The notes below the pieces were generated by a model. It did no database searches. It had not been told where the DNA came from and saw only the letters and a list, made by a program, of their open reading frames with translations. Below are positions 16,862-24,807 of a stretch of DNA of 34,982 bases, one piece after another. Source of the DNA: an uncultured Alphaproteobacteria bacterium (lineage in GTDB: Bacteria; Pseudomonadota; Alphaproteobacteria; Rhodobacterales; Rhodobacteraceae); NCBI GenBank assembly GCA_902537235.1, contig CACBAO010000019.1:1-34982 (forward strand), in the 5' to 3' direction. The first letter of the stretch is position 1; every line of letters begins with the position of its first letter. The position numbers and the translations under genes were made by a program.

Positions 16862-17362
16862 TTAATTTTGGAGCTTAATTTGATCTAGTGCCACCTGGAC
16901 TCTGGTAACCTGACCCATTATTTCTAATAGTACCCAAATACGCTGCTTAGTATCAAATGTCTCTACAGTAGCAATGAAATTTGCTAACGCACCAGAGAGG
17001 ATTTTCACAGAATCCCCACAAACCAGTGATTCAGGTGGAAGAAGCTTTCCAGAACTGTCGCAACGAGACATCAAAGCAGATACTATTTCCTCAGGTACTT
17101 TAATTGGAGTACCATCCTGGCAAATTAATCGGGATACGCCTAAAGTGCTATTAATTTTATGCCATGGCTCTCTACATAAGTCGATACTCACAAACATATA
17201 TCCTGGGAAGAGAGGCTCTATATTCGTCAAAAACTTATCTTGACTTTTACGCGTGGAACTTTGCAGAGGTAAAAACGTTTTGAAACCTTGTTGACCTAAA
17301 TTTCGTGTAGCAACTCTATGAGAATTCCTTTTAATTTGGACTATATACCAATTATCAGTCAT
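16862..17362 (-). CDS. NusG paralogue, RfaH-like transcription antiterminator
   Basis: A 166-residue protein starting MTDNWYIVQIKRNSHRVATR, with the NusG N-terminal fold marked by WYIVQ, FLPLQ near residue 32 and PLFPGYMFVSID near residue 50. A C-terminal KOW-like segment follows (LVCGDSVKILSGALANFIATVE near 113-135). NusG-family proteins bind the RNA polymerase clamp. Specialised paralogues such as RfaH load at ops sites and suppress termination in long surface-polysaccharide operons. It is not the housekeeping nusG, which sits with secE and ribosomal genes. It is divergent to a 17-kb plus-strand polysaccharide operon whose leader holds an ops-like GCGGTAGC. Target assignment is inference. 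Confidence 0.88.
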   Translation of the reverse strand: MTDNWYIVQIKRNSHRVATRNLGQQGFKTFLPLQSSTRKSQDKFLTNIEPLFPGYMFVSIDLCREPWHKINSTLGVSRLICQDGTPIKVPEEIVSALMSRCDSSGKLLPPESLVCGDSVKILSGALANFIATVETFDTKQRIWVLLEIMGQVTRVQVALDQIKLQN

Positions 17363-17686
17363 TCTTGAATAGCTCCAATGCGCTCATAATTGAACACCTT
17401 CACGACCCTTAATAGCGGCGAAAAAATATAGGTTAGTGGAACGCTATTATGTTGTGCTAGGTTGTCTTTTTTCAAGATTTTTTTCATACTATTATTAATA
17501 CCATCTTAAACTTAAGATCGCAAACACAACACATATAAATACAAAAGTTTTAATTGAAAAAAAAACTTTTTCTGTTAAATAGTCAAAATTGAACAGTCAT
17601 GGATCGTACTGATTTAACCTACAGCTTTTTTTCTGGGCTTAACTCTTTTTTAACGCCCTGTGCGGTAGCTATTGTAGGAGATTTTT
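17363..17686. promoter_or_regulatory. Divergent regulatory region of the polysaccharide locus
   Basis: A 324-bp gene-free stretch between the NusG paralogue and the EPS regulator gene. It holds an 8-bp inverted repeat TAATAGCG/CGCTATTA (17410-17417 and 17442-17449, 24-nt loop), a near-continuous palindrome ATCTTAA-AC-TTAAGAT (17503-17518), and the structured leader with an ops-like element before 17687. I could not fix a single convincing -35/-10 pair. The 17503 palindrome has the size and symmetry of a MarR-type operator and may bind the product of the adjacent gene (inference). Confidence 0.5.
17618..17680 (+). promoter_or_regulatory. ops-like element in a structured leader
   Basis: GCGGTAGC (17662-17669) is identical to the core of the enterobacterial ops pause site. 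Just upstream GGGC-TTAA (17635-17642) can pair with TTAA-C-GCCC (17650-17658). CCTACA (17618-17623) is an exact complement of TGTAGG (17673-17678), which contains part of the ribosome site GGAG (17677-17680) 6 nt before the ATG at 17687. The leader could therefore fold so as to present ops and mask the start site. By chance this 8-mer is expected about once in a window this size, so its position is the main evidence. Confidence 0.5.
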
Positions 17687-18028
17687 ATGGCTAGTCGTAG
17701 ATCTGAAAAGCAGTCCGAAATACAATTAAAGGTGATGCGCCTCATTGCAGAAATACCTGAAGTGTCTTCTCGCCGAATAGCAGATGTGGTTGGTATATCC
17801 AATGGGTCTGCATATTATATATTGACTGCACTAGTAGAAAAAGGACTAGTTAAACTTGAAAATTTTAAAAAAAATCCCAGAAAAGATCGTTATGCTTACC
17901 TTTTAACCCCTAAGGGAATACGCGAAAAATCTATCTTGACGCATAAGTTTATAAAACGAAAACGAAAAGAGTATAGAGATTTGAAAAATGAAATTGAGGC
18001 CCTTGAGAAAGAAGCTGGGCTATTCTAG
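17687..18028 (+). CDS. MarR-family EPS-associated transcriptional regulator
   Basis: A 113-residue winged-helix protein. Helix-turn-helix residues run through VSSRRIADVVGISNGSAYYI (about 30-49), followed by a wing (LENFKKNPRKDRYAYLLTPKG). The C-terminal third is a charged coiled-coil-like helix (RKRKEYRDLKNEIEALEKEAG), probably for dimerisation. This matches the small regulator class repeatedly found at the head of exopolysaccharide loci (TIGR04176-type). GGAG lies 6 nt before the ATG. It is the first gene of the plus-strand operon and likely controls its own region; the palindrome at 17503-17518 is a candidate site (inference). Confidence 0.85.
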   Translation: MASRRSEKQSEIQLKVMRLIAEIPEVSSRRIADVVGISNGSAYYILTALVEKGLVKLENFKKNPRKDRYAYLLTPKGIREKSILTHKFIKRKRKEYRDLKNEIEALEKEAGLF

Positions 18029-18228
18029 TTCCTTCCAGAAATTATATAAAAATAAAAAATAATTTTTTTATTGGCATGGAATCTAAATTAATGAAACTCT
18101 GTAATCCAATAGTAATATTATAATGTTATATGATGCTAAAAAATTGAAGTTGTTTGATCTGAATAAAAACTCAATTTGGTAATGCAAATTCACTTACCTA
18201 TTCTGATGAAGTCCACCCTACTAAAAAA

Positions 18229-19608
18229 ATGAGAAATCTCTCCTGTTTTAAGGCCTATGACATTCGTGGCGAAATCAATGTTAACATCGACGAGAGTATA
18301 GTGTACCGAATAGGCCGTGCGACAAGTCAACACTTTGCTGCCAGATCCATTGTAGTCGGGTTTGATGCAAGAAAAACTAGCTCAACCTACGCTTCTGCTG
18401 CTGCGAAAGGAATACAGGACGCGGGGTCCAATGTAATCAATATTGGCCTTTCAGGTACAGAGGAAATGTATTGGGCTGTAAGCGAGTTCAAAGCCTGTGC
18501 TGGAATAGTCATAACAGCGTCACATAATCCCATCAACTATAATGGAATGAAAATTGTAAAATCAGGCTCACAACCTTTGTGTCAAGAAACTGACCTTAAC
18601 ATAATCAAAAGACTTTCAGAAAATGAAAATTTTTCATTCGCTAAAATACGTGGAAAAATTATTGACAGTTCCGTTGAAGCGCGATCTGCTTACATCAAGC
18701 GAGTTTTAAGTTTCATTGATCTAAACGCTTTGAAGCCACTCAAGATCGTGGTTAATTCCGGAAATGGAGCAGCTGGTCCAACGTTTGATGCAATTGCTCA
18801 AAAATTATCTGCAGCAAACGTACCACTTGACTTTATTCGTGTAAATCATTGTCCTGATCATACATTTCCAAACGGTATTCCTAACCCCCTTTTGCCCAAA
18901 AATCATTTGGCGACAGCAAGAGTTGTAAAGGAAGCGCGAGCCGATTTTGGCATTGCATTTGACGGTGATTTTGACCGTTGTTTTTTCTTTGACGGAAATG
19001 GGAGGTTTGTAAAAGGCGAGTTTATTGTTGGGCTCTTAGCCGAGATCTTTTTACAAAAAGAACCAGGAGCGACTATAGTGCATGACCCACGAGTTGTTTG
19101 GAACATACAAAACATTGTGGATAGCAAAGATGGCGTCGCTATCCAATCGAAGACCGGTCATGCTTTTATCAAGCAATCAATGCGCAAGCATCGGGCAATA
19201 TACGGTGGGGAGATATCTGCACATCACTATTTCCGTGACTTCGCTTATTGTGACAGCGGGATGATACCTTGGCTCTTGATAGTCGAGTTAGTCTCCAAAT
19301 CTGGTATTCAGCTGGCAAATTTAGTCGAGAAACGATTTATTTCATTTCCTAGTTCGGGTGAAACAAATTTTTATGTCAAGAACGTTGGAGAAGCAATCGA
19401 ACGAGTTTTGGCTGCATATCAAACAAAAGCTATTTCTTTTGATAACACTGATGGATTAAGCCTAGTCTTTACTAATTGGCGGTTGAACTTACGTAGTTCA
19501 AATACTGAGCCTCTTTTGAGACTTAATATTGAGAGTCGTGGCAGTGCAAAGTTGATTCAAGCCGAAGTCGCGAATATAGCGAGAATAATTGGTGGAAAAA
19601 TTGCTTGA
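18229..19608 (+). CDS. manB: Phosphomannomutase (phosphoglucomutase family)
   Basis: A 459-residue alpha-D-phosphohexomutase converting mannose-6-P to mannose-1-P, feeding GDP-mannose. Starts with KAYDIRGEIN. The phosphoserine loop is TASHNP with Ser98. The metal-binding loop is DGDFDRCFFFD. The sugar-specificity loop is GEISAHHYFRDF, matching the GEMSAHHYF of phosphomannomutases, and the phosphate-binding loop is RSSNTEPLLRLN. A 200-bp AT-rich gap separates it from the regulator gene. There is no evident ribosome site. manC lies two genes downstream. Some relatives also act on glucose-1-P, so dual activity is possible. Confidence 0.93.
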   Translation: MRNLSCFKAYDIRGEINVNIDESIVYRIGRATSQHFAARSIVVGFDARKTSSTYASAAAKGIQDAGSNVINIGLSGTEEMYWAVSEFKACAGIVITASHNPINYNGMKIVKSGSQPLCQETDLNIIKRLSENENFSFAKIRGKIIDSSVEARSAYIKRVLSFIDLNALKPLKIVVNSGNGAAGPTFDAIAQKLSAANVPLDFIRVNHCPDHTFPNGIPNPLLPKNHLATARVVKEARADFGIAFDGDFDRCFFFDGNGRFVKGEFIVGLLAEIFLQKEPGATIVHDPRVVWNIQNIVDSKDGVAIQSKTGHAFIKQSMRKHRAIYGGEISAHHYFRDFAYCDSGMIPWLLIVELVSKSGIQLANLVEKRFISFPSSGETNFYVKNVGEAIERVLAAYQTKAISFDNTDGLSLVFTNWRLNLRSSNTEPLLRLNIESRGSAKLIQAEVANIARIIGGKIA

Positions 19609-19699
19609 GTGTCAACAAAGACGATAATTGTGAGCATTACTTTACGACACGGTATAACATAATAAATATAATTTAGAAAATTAGTTTGCGAGTATATTT

Positions 19700-20866
19700 A
19701 TGAAAGCGGTTGTTGTCGGATTGGGGTATGTTGGGCTCTCAAATGCGGTACTTTTGGCTCAGCACAATGAAGTTATTGGAGTTGATATTTCTCAAGAACG
19801 TGTTGATGCGCTAAATAACCGAAAGTCTCCCATTATTGATCAGGAGCTTTCACAATATTTAGCAGATAAACAACTTAATTTATCTGCTAGTACTGACTTG
19901 AACGTTTCAGTTGTAGACGCTGATTATGTAATTATATCTACTCCAACTGACTACAACGAGAAAACCAACTTTTTTGATACATCTTCGGTAAAAGATATTA
20001 TCTCAAGAGTTATAAAAAGAGAACCACGAGCTTGTATTGTGATTAAATCTACGATCCCGGTTGGATTTGTAGACGATGTAAGACACCATTTCAAAACGAA
20101 CGCCATAATCTATTCGCCTGAGTTTTTAAGAGAAGGTCAAGCTCTCAAAGATAACTTATATCCAAGTCGAATTGTTGTAGGTGAAAAATCAGAACGTGCT
20201 GAAGTTTTTGCTAGTTTACTTGCAGAAGGTGCAAACAAACGAGATATAAAGTTGTTATTTACAGGAACGCGTGAAGCAGAGGCAATAAAGTTATTTTCCA
20301 ACACATATCTAGCAATGCGTGTAGCCTTCTTCAACGAGCTTGACAGCTATGCAATTGCTGGACAAATCGACAGTAAAGCGATCATAGAGGGTATTTCCCT
20401 TGACCCGCGGATTGGTGATCATTATAACAACCCATCTTTTGGCTATGGAGGCTATTGCTTGCCAAAAGACACAAAACAACTTCTTGCAAATTATAATACA
20501 GTTCCTCAAAATATTATTCGCGCTATTGTAGAAGCTAATTCAACACGCAAAGATTTTTTAGCTAACTTAATATTAGATAAGAAACCAAAGAAAGTAGGCA
20601 TTTTCCGATTGGTTATGAAGGCAGGAAGTGATAATTTTCGGCAAAGTTCTATTCAAGGGATTATGAAACGTCTAAAAGCTAAAGGAATTGAGGTTGTTGT
20701 CTACGAACCTGAATTGAAAAAAGCTACATTCTTCAACTCACATGTTGTAACAGACTTAAATGATTTCAAAGAAAATGTAGATATCATCTTGTCTAATCGA
20801 ATGGCACCGGAACTTTACGATGTTAAAGCAAAAGTGTTCACTCGTGATTTGTTTGGAGAAGATTAG
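19700..20866 (+). CDS. ugd: UDP-glucose 6-dehydrogenase
   Basis: Oxidises UDP-glucose twice to UDP-glucuronate using two NAD+. The 388-residue length equals that of enterobacterial Ugd. The Rossmann motif is [19 protein letters not shown] near 117 belongs to the NAD domain. The catalytic Cys253 lies in [15 protein letters not shown], and [11 protein letters not shown] at 139-149 is typical. The short form and motif wording resemble the enteric capsule type rather than the approximately 435-residue alphaproteobacterial type, which hints at horizontal acquisition with the locus. Substrate UDP-glucose would come from galU at 32655. UDP-glucuronate is then available to glycosyltransferases. Confidence 0.94.
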   Translation: MKAVVVGLGYVGLSNAVLLAQHNEVIGVDISQERVDALNNRKSPIIDQELSQYLADKQLNLSASTDLNVSVVDADYVIISTPTDYNEKTNFFDTSSVKDIISRVIKREPRACIVIKSTIPVGFVDDVRHHFKTNAIIYSPEFLREGQALKDNLYPSRIVVGEKSERAEVFASLLAEGANKRDIKLLFTGTREAEAIKLFSNTYLAMRVAFFNELDSYAIAGQIDSKAIIEGISLDPRIGDHYNNPSFGYGGYCLPKDTKQLLANYNTVPQNIIRAIVEANSTRKDFLANLILDKKPKKVGIFRLVMKAGSDNFRQSSIQGIMKRLKAKGIEVVVYEPELKKATFFNSHVVTDLNDFKENVDIILSNRMAPELYDVKAKVFTRDLFGED

Positions 20867-20933
20867 ATTTCATTACTAAAAAAACTGCACTCGTGACCAG
20901 ATTAGCTGATTTCATTCATGAGGTTCATGTGAC

Positions 20934-22367
20934 ATGAAGGGCATATACCCAGTTTTACTCGCTGGTGGTTCAGGCACCAGACTTTGGCCATTGTCGCGTA
21001 GATCGTATCCAAAGCAATTTTCAAGTTTAATGAGTAATCAGTCGCTTTTTCAGCAAGCAGCGATCCGTCTTAGCTCATCAAATGAAGTGGATTTTAGGGC
21101 ACCAATAACCGTAACTAATAACGATTTTCGTTTTATCGTCGTAGAGCAACTTCAGGCTGTAGGTATTGATCCGGGCAGTATTTTAATTGAACCAGAGGCG
21201 AAGAATACTGCTCCTGCAATACTAGCAGCAAGCTTGTTTGCATTTGCCAAAGACCCAACCTCTATTTTGTTAGTCTGCCCATCGGATCATTTGATCGGCA
21301 ATGATTTTGATTTTCATGCGGCCATTAAAATAGGCCTTGAGTCTGCGTCTAGAGGTGAAATAGTTACTTTTGGACCTAAGCCTACTCATCCGGAAACGGG
21401 TTACGGTTATTTAGAACTCTCAGATGTTAAACCTAATTCTGAAGGCATCTGCAGAGTAACGAGATTTCATGAAAAACCGACGCGTGGGCGCGCAATGAAA
21501 ATGATTTCTAGTGGTAATTGCCTCTGGAATGCTGGTATTTTTTTGTTTAAAGCAACTGACATGATAAGTGCATTTGAAAAACTTGCACCGGAAACTCTTT
21601 CAATTGTTTCAGATGCTGTGAGTAAGTCAAAGGCTGATCTTGGATTTTTGCGCCTAGACCCAGATCCATGGGCAAGTCTCGAAAATACAAGCATAGATTA
21701 CTGCATAATGGAAAAATTGCAAAACCTGATAGTGGTCCCTTACTCTTCAAGATGGACGGATCTTGGTGGTTGGGAAGCTGTTTGGTCCGAAAGTGATAAG
21801 GACCTAAATGGTAATGCAGCGTCAGAAGGGGCATTTTTGATTGATTGTGTTGATAGTTTAATTCGTACCGAAAGCCCTAATCAGAAGATTGTCGGCTTGG
21901 GACTTGATAACATTATCGCTATATCAATGGCTGATGCGGTATTAGTTGCAAATAAAAATAGGTCACAGGAAGTCAGAAAAGTTGTCGATTTGCTTATTTC
22001 TAATAAGGTCGAACAAGCAACGACTTATCCGAAAGATCACAGGCCATGGGGTTGGTTTGAAAGTTTGATCATTGATGAAAAATTTCAAGTGAAGCGAATC
22101 TTTGTCAATCCTGGGCAATCACTAAGTCTTCAAAGCCATCACCACCGATCTGAGCATTGGATTGTCGTTCAGGGTACAGCAAGGGTAACAATTAATAGTG
22201 AAGTTAAGATTGTTGAAGAAGGCTCGTCTACTTTTGTTCCTTTAGGGGCTAAACACCGAGTGGAGAACCCAGCAAGTGCACCGATGGTGCTAATTGAAAT
22301 TCAAATTGGGAATTATCTGGGCGAAGACGATATAGTGAGATATGAAGACGTTTACGCTCGTCAATAA
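20934..22367 (+). CDS. manC: Mannose-1-phosphate guanylyltransferase / mannose-6-phosphate isomerase
   Basis: A 477-residue type II bifunctional enzyme. The N-terminal guanylyltransferase has LLAGGSGTRLWPLSRRSYPK, the FHEKP motif near 181-185 and WNAGIF. The C-terminal cupin-type isomerase domain has the HRPWG-like DHRPWGWF and the zinc ligand stretch SLQSHHHRSEHWIVVQG near 395-411. Together with the phosphomannomutase at 18229 it makes GDP-mannose from fructose-6-P. The ATG at 20934 is the only good start. It lies 67 nt after ugd, and a weak hairpin with T-run follows it. Confidence 0.95.
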   Translation: MKGIYPVLLAGGSGTRLWPLSRRSYPKQFSSLMSNQSLFQQAAIRLSSSNEVDFRAPITVTNNDFRFIVVEQLQAVGIDPGSILIEPEAKNTAPAILAASLFAFAKDPTSILLVCPSDHLIGNDFDFHAAIKIGLESASRGEIVTFGPKPTHPETGYGYLELSDVKPNSEGICRVTRFHEKPTRGRAMKMISSGNCLWNAGIFLFKATDMISAFEKLAPETLSIVSDAVSKSKADLGFLRLDPDPWASLENTSIDYCIMEKLQNLIVVPYSSRWTDLGGWEAVWSESDKDLNGNAASEGAFLIDCVDSLIRTESPNQKIVGLGLDNIIAISMADAVLVANKNRSQEVRKVVDLLISNKVEQATTYPKDHRPWGWFESLIIDEKFQVKRIFVNPGQSLSLQSHHHRSEHWIVVQGTARVTINSEVKIVEEGSSTFVPLGAKHRVENPASAPMVLIEIQIGNYLGEDDIVRYEDVYARQ

Positions 22368-22414
22368 AGATTTTTATCGAGGTATGATTTAGGTGGGCAG
22401 TTAATTTCTATGCT

Positions 22415-22446
22415 AGGTATCGAAACCTGCAGTGAGGGTTTTTTTT
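22415..22446 (+). terminator. Weak terminator or attenuator after manC
   Basis: AAACC (22423-22427) can pair with GGTTT (22437-22441), which runs directly into a T-tract to 22446. An alternative, exclusive hairpin AGGT/ACCT (22415-22428) would break it. It sits 40 nt before the SIS isomerase gene. In an operon that continues for 12 kb, such a site would be a natural target for NusG-paralogue antitermination (inference). The stem is short. Confidence 0.35.
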
Positions 22447-22486
22447 GTTTATTGAGTAGCTTTTTGAGAATTGAAAAGGAATAAAC

Positions 22487-23038
22487 ATGGCATTTGAATT
22501 CAAGAATTATTTTGAGCGGTTTTCTGAAAAGTTGATGGAAGTAGATCCCGAAAATCTAATGAAAGCCGCAAATTTGATTTCTAAACATGGTCTTTTGGGG
22601 GGAAAATTAATCTTCATTGGAAATGGAGGATCAGCTGCAATATCGAGCCATCTATCAGTAGACTTTACAAAAGCTTGCAAAATTCGAAGTATTAACTTCA
22701 ATGAAGCGGATTTACTGACTTGCTTTTCAAATGATTATGGATACTCGAATTGGTGTAAAGAGGCGCTCTCAGCTTATGCAGATTCAAGTGATATCGTTAT
22801 ATTAATTAGTAGTAGCGGTACGTCTGAAAATATTCTTAATGCTGCTAGGTTCTGTGTTGAAAATGATCTAAAATTAATCACCTTTTCTGGGTTTTCACCA
22901 AAGAACCCGCTACGGAGTTATGGAGATCTCAACTTTTATGTGAGTTCAGATCTTTATAACTTTGTTGAGATGGTTCATCATACTTGGTTGGTTGCAATAG
23001 TGGATTTACTTTCTGGAGTGGATTTGCATGGAAGATAG
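22487..23038 (+). CDS. SIS-domain sugar-phosphate isomerase, GmhA-like
   Basis: A 183-residue single SIS-domain protein. The phosphate-binding motif IGNGGSAAISSH is near residue 45, a second Ser-rich loop LISSSGTSENIL near 105, and the C-terminal helix carries VEMVHHTWLVAIVD. GmhA converts sedoheptulose-7-P to D-glycero-D-manno-heptose-7-P; length and motifs agree with that family, though several SIS isomerases in polysaccharide loci have other substrates. AAGGA is 6 nt before the ATG. It overlaps the following nucleotidyltransferase gene by 11 nt. A GmhB-like phosphatase at 31933 supports a heptose pathway, but no HddA/HldE kinase is in the window. Confidence 0.85.
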   Translation: MAFEFKNYFERFSEKLMEVDPENLMKAANLISKHGLLGGKLIFIGNGGSAAISSHLSVDFTKACKIRSINFNEADLLTCFSNDYGYSNWCKEALSAYADSSDIVILISSSGTSENILNAARFCVENDLKLITFSGFSPKNPLRSYGDLNFYVSSDLYNFVEMVHHTWLVAIVDLLSGVDLHGR

Positions 23039-23822
23039 GCATGCTATTTTGCTGTGTGCGGGCGTGGGGTCGCGCTTGCAGCCACTTACACAAAGCTGGC
23101 CCAAATGTTTAATGCCGGTAAATTCCGAACCATTATTGAGTAATTGGTTATCAAAACTTCAAATCGCGGGTGTGAATTCTGCTGATATTAATACACATTG
23201 GCATTCAGAAATAGTTCAAAATTTCATCTCAGCTTATGACGGCCCTGTATCTTTGAGCTGTCATTTTGAAGAGACTTTATTGGGTACGGCTGGTACTTTG
23301 AGATGGATTTCGGGGTCTAAGTTGGTTGATACTTCCGTTCTTGTTGCGCATGCAGATAATTACACTAACTTAGATCTTGATACTTTGTTCAATTTTCATA
23401 ATTCACATCTTCAACCTATCACAATGGCTGTATTTCCGACGCAACAGCCCGAACAATGTGGAGTAGTTGTGACGAATGAAGAAGAGATAGTTATAGAGTT
23501 TCAAGAAAAGGTGCAAAAACCCAACTCAAACATTGCGAACGCAGCCATATATATTTTTGATCCAGAGGTTTTTACTTTTTTACAAAATAACCCCAAAATC
23601 ATGGACATATCTACTGATTTAATACCTCACTACATTGGCAATATTAAAATCTTTAGGCATGATGGGTTTCTAATTGACATAGGAACCCCTGAAAGCTTGA
23701 TTGAAGCACAATTTATCGATAACAACTTTAGCTTAAATGCTAGAACTAAGTTTAGTAATAGATTAATCAGCATGAAATTTAACAATATTTGTGAGGAAGT
23801 AAAATGTCTAGCAAGTTGTTAG
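23028..23822 (+). CDS. Sugar-1-phosphate nucleotidyltransferase (HddC/RmlA-like)
   Basis: A 264-residue nucleotidyltransferase with the nucleotide-binding signature LCAGVGSRLQPLTQSWPKCLMPV (split here as LCAGVGSRLQPLT and WPKCLMPV), the metal-binding VAHADNYT near 106 and the EFQEK motif near 155. It would activate a sugar-1-phosphate to an NDP-sugar. The size and partner gene (GmhA-like) fit HddC, which makes GDP-heptose, but the nucleotide and sugar cannot be read directly. GGAG lies about 6-10 nt before the ATG inside the upstream gene. Overlaps of 11 nt upstream and 19 nt downstream indicate a translationally coupled set. Confidence 0.85.
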   Translation: MEDRHAILLCAGVGSRLQPLTQSWPKCLMPVNSEPLLSNWLSKLQIAGVNSADINTHWHSEIVQNFISAYDGPVSLSCHFEETLLGTAGTLRWISGSKLVDTSVLVAHADNYTNLDLDTLFNFHNSHLQPITMAVFPTQQPEQCGVVVTNEEEIVIEFQEKVQKPNSNIANAAIYIFDPEVFTFLQNNPKIMDISTDLIPHYIGNIKIFRHDGFLIDIGTPESLIEAQFIDNNFSLNARTKFSNRLISMKFNNICEEVKCLASC

Positions 23823-24796
23823 TAATAGGATCAAATTCCTTTTCAGGATCACACTTTGCTTCACGAGCAAGTTTTTTGGGTTACGATGTGCTTGGTATTA
23901 GTCGGTCTAATCAGCCCCGTGACTACTTCTTACCTCAAACATGGGACAAGTTGCGTAAATCTTCTTATAAATTTTTACAGATTAACTTACACGATGTAAC
24001 AAAATTAGAACATACTGTTCGTGTTTTTAAGCCTAAATATGTCGTAAATTTTGCCGCTCAAGGAATGGTAGCTGAAAGTTGGGATGCCCCTTTAGATTGG
24101 TATCAAACAAACCTAATGTCCCAGATCCAATTACATCAAATCCTGATGTCTTTGGATAAATTAACAAAATACGTTCATGTGACTACACCAGAAGTATATG
24201 GCTCTACATCAGATTGGATTGAAGAAGATTTTCTATTTAACCCAAGCACACCTTATGCTGCATCTAGAGCGGCATGTGACATGCATTTAAAAACATTTTT
24301 CGAAGGTTTTAATTTTCCCGTCATTTTTACCCGCTCAGCCAATGTTTATGGGGCCGGTCAGCAGCTATACCGAGTAATCCCAAAAGCAATTCTTTCCTGC
24401 ATGTCAGGAAAGAAAATGTCGTTGCATGGTGAAGGCTCCTCCAGACGTTCATTTCTCCACATTGATGATATGGTTGATGCAACGATCAAAATTTGTGAAA
24501 AAGGGAGATTGGGTGAGACATATCATATATCGACATCACAATTAATTTCTATCAAAGATCTGATTGAAAAAATTGCTCTGAAATTCGGATTATCATTAGA
24601 GGATATTGCAATTCAAACACCGGAAAGATTGGGAAAAGATGCGTCGTATATGCTCTCGTCGAAAAAGTTAAAAGAGACATTGAAGTGGGAGCCGAAAGTT
24701 TCTTTAAACGATGGCCTAAATGAAACAATAGAGTGGATTAAGAACCATTACTCTGAACTAATGGCAGAGACATGGGACTATATTCACAAAACATGA
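23804..24796 (+). CDS. SDR-family nucleotide-sugar dehydratase/epimerase, atypical active site
   Basis: A 330-residue extended SDR. The cofactor loop reads IGSNSFSGSHF instead of TGGxGFIG. The active site has Thr-Pro-Glu (TTPEVYGS, 128-130) and Tyr151 in YAASRAACD, where the usual YxxxK lysine is Arg155. Threonine and Glu flanking one residue plus Tyr is the layout of 4,6-dehydratases (Thr-Asp-Glu in RmlB, Thr-Ser-Glu in Gmd). A 4,6-dehydratase acting on the NDP-sugar from the previous gene is the best guess. I recall similar 'SNSFSG...YAxSRAA' proteins in other surface loci, so the changes may be a subfamily trait. GAGGAAG precedes the ATG. Confidence 0.82.
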   Translation: MSSKLLVIGSNSFSGSHFASRASFLGYDVLGISRSNQPRDYFLPQTWDKLRKSSYKFLQINLHDVTKLEHTVRVFKPKYVVNFAAQGMVAESWDAPLDWYQTNLMSQIQLHQILMSLDKLTKYVHVTTPEVYGSTSDWIEEDFLFNPSTPYAASRAACDMHLKTFFEGFNFPVIFTRSANVYGAGQQLYRVIPKAILSCMSGKKMSLHGEGSSRRSFLHIDDMVDATIKICEKGRLGETYHISTSQLISIKDLIEKIALKFGLSLEDIAIQTPERLGKDASYMLSSKKLKETLKWEPKVSLNDGLNETIEWIKNHYSELMAETWDYIHKT

Positions 24797-24807
24797 GAGT
24801 TTAGAAA

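Noticed and set aside
17503-17518. The palindrome read as a terminator of the nusG-like or regulator transcript.
   Set aside because: It lies upstream of both divergent genes and has no T-tract, so an operator is more likely.
17600-17686. A full 39-bp JUMPstart element around the ops-like site.
   Set aside because: Only the ops core and a loosely similar GGCTTAA/TTAAC stretch agree; the remaining JUMPstart positions do not align without forcing gaps.
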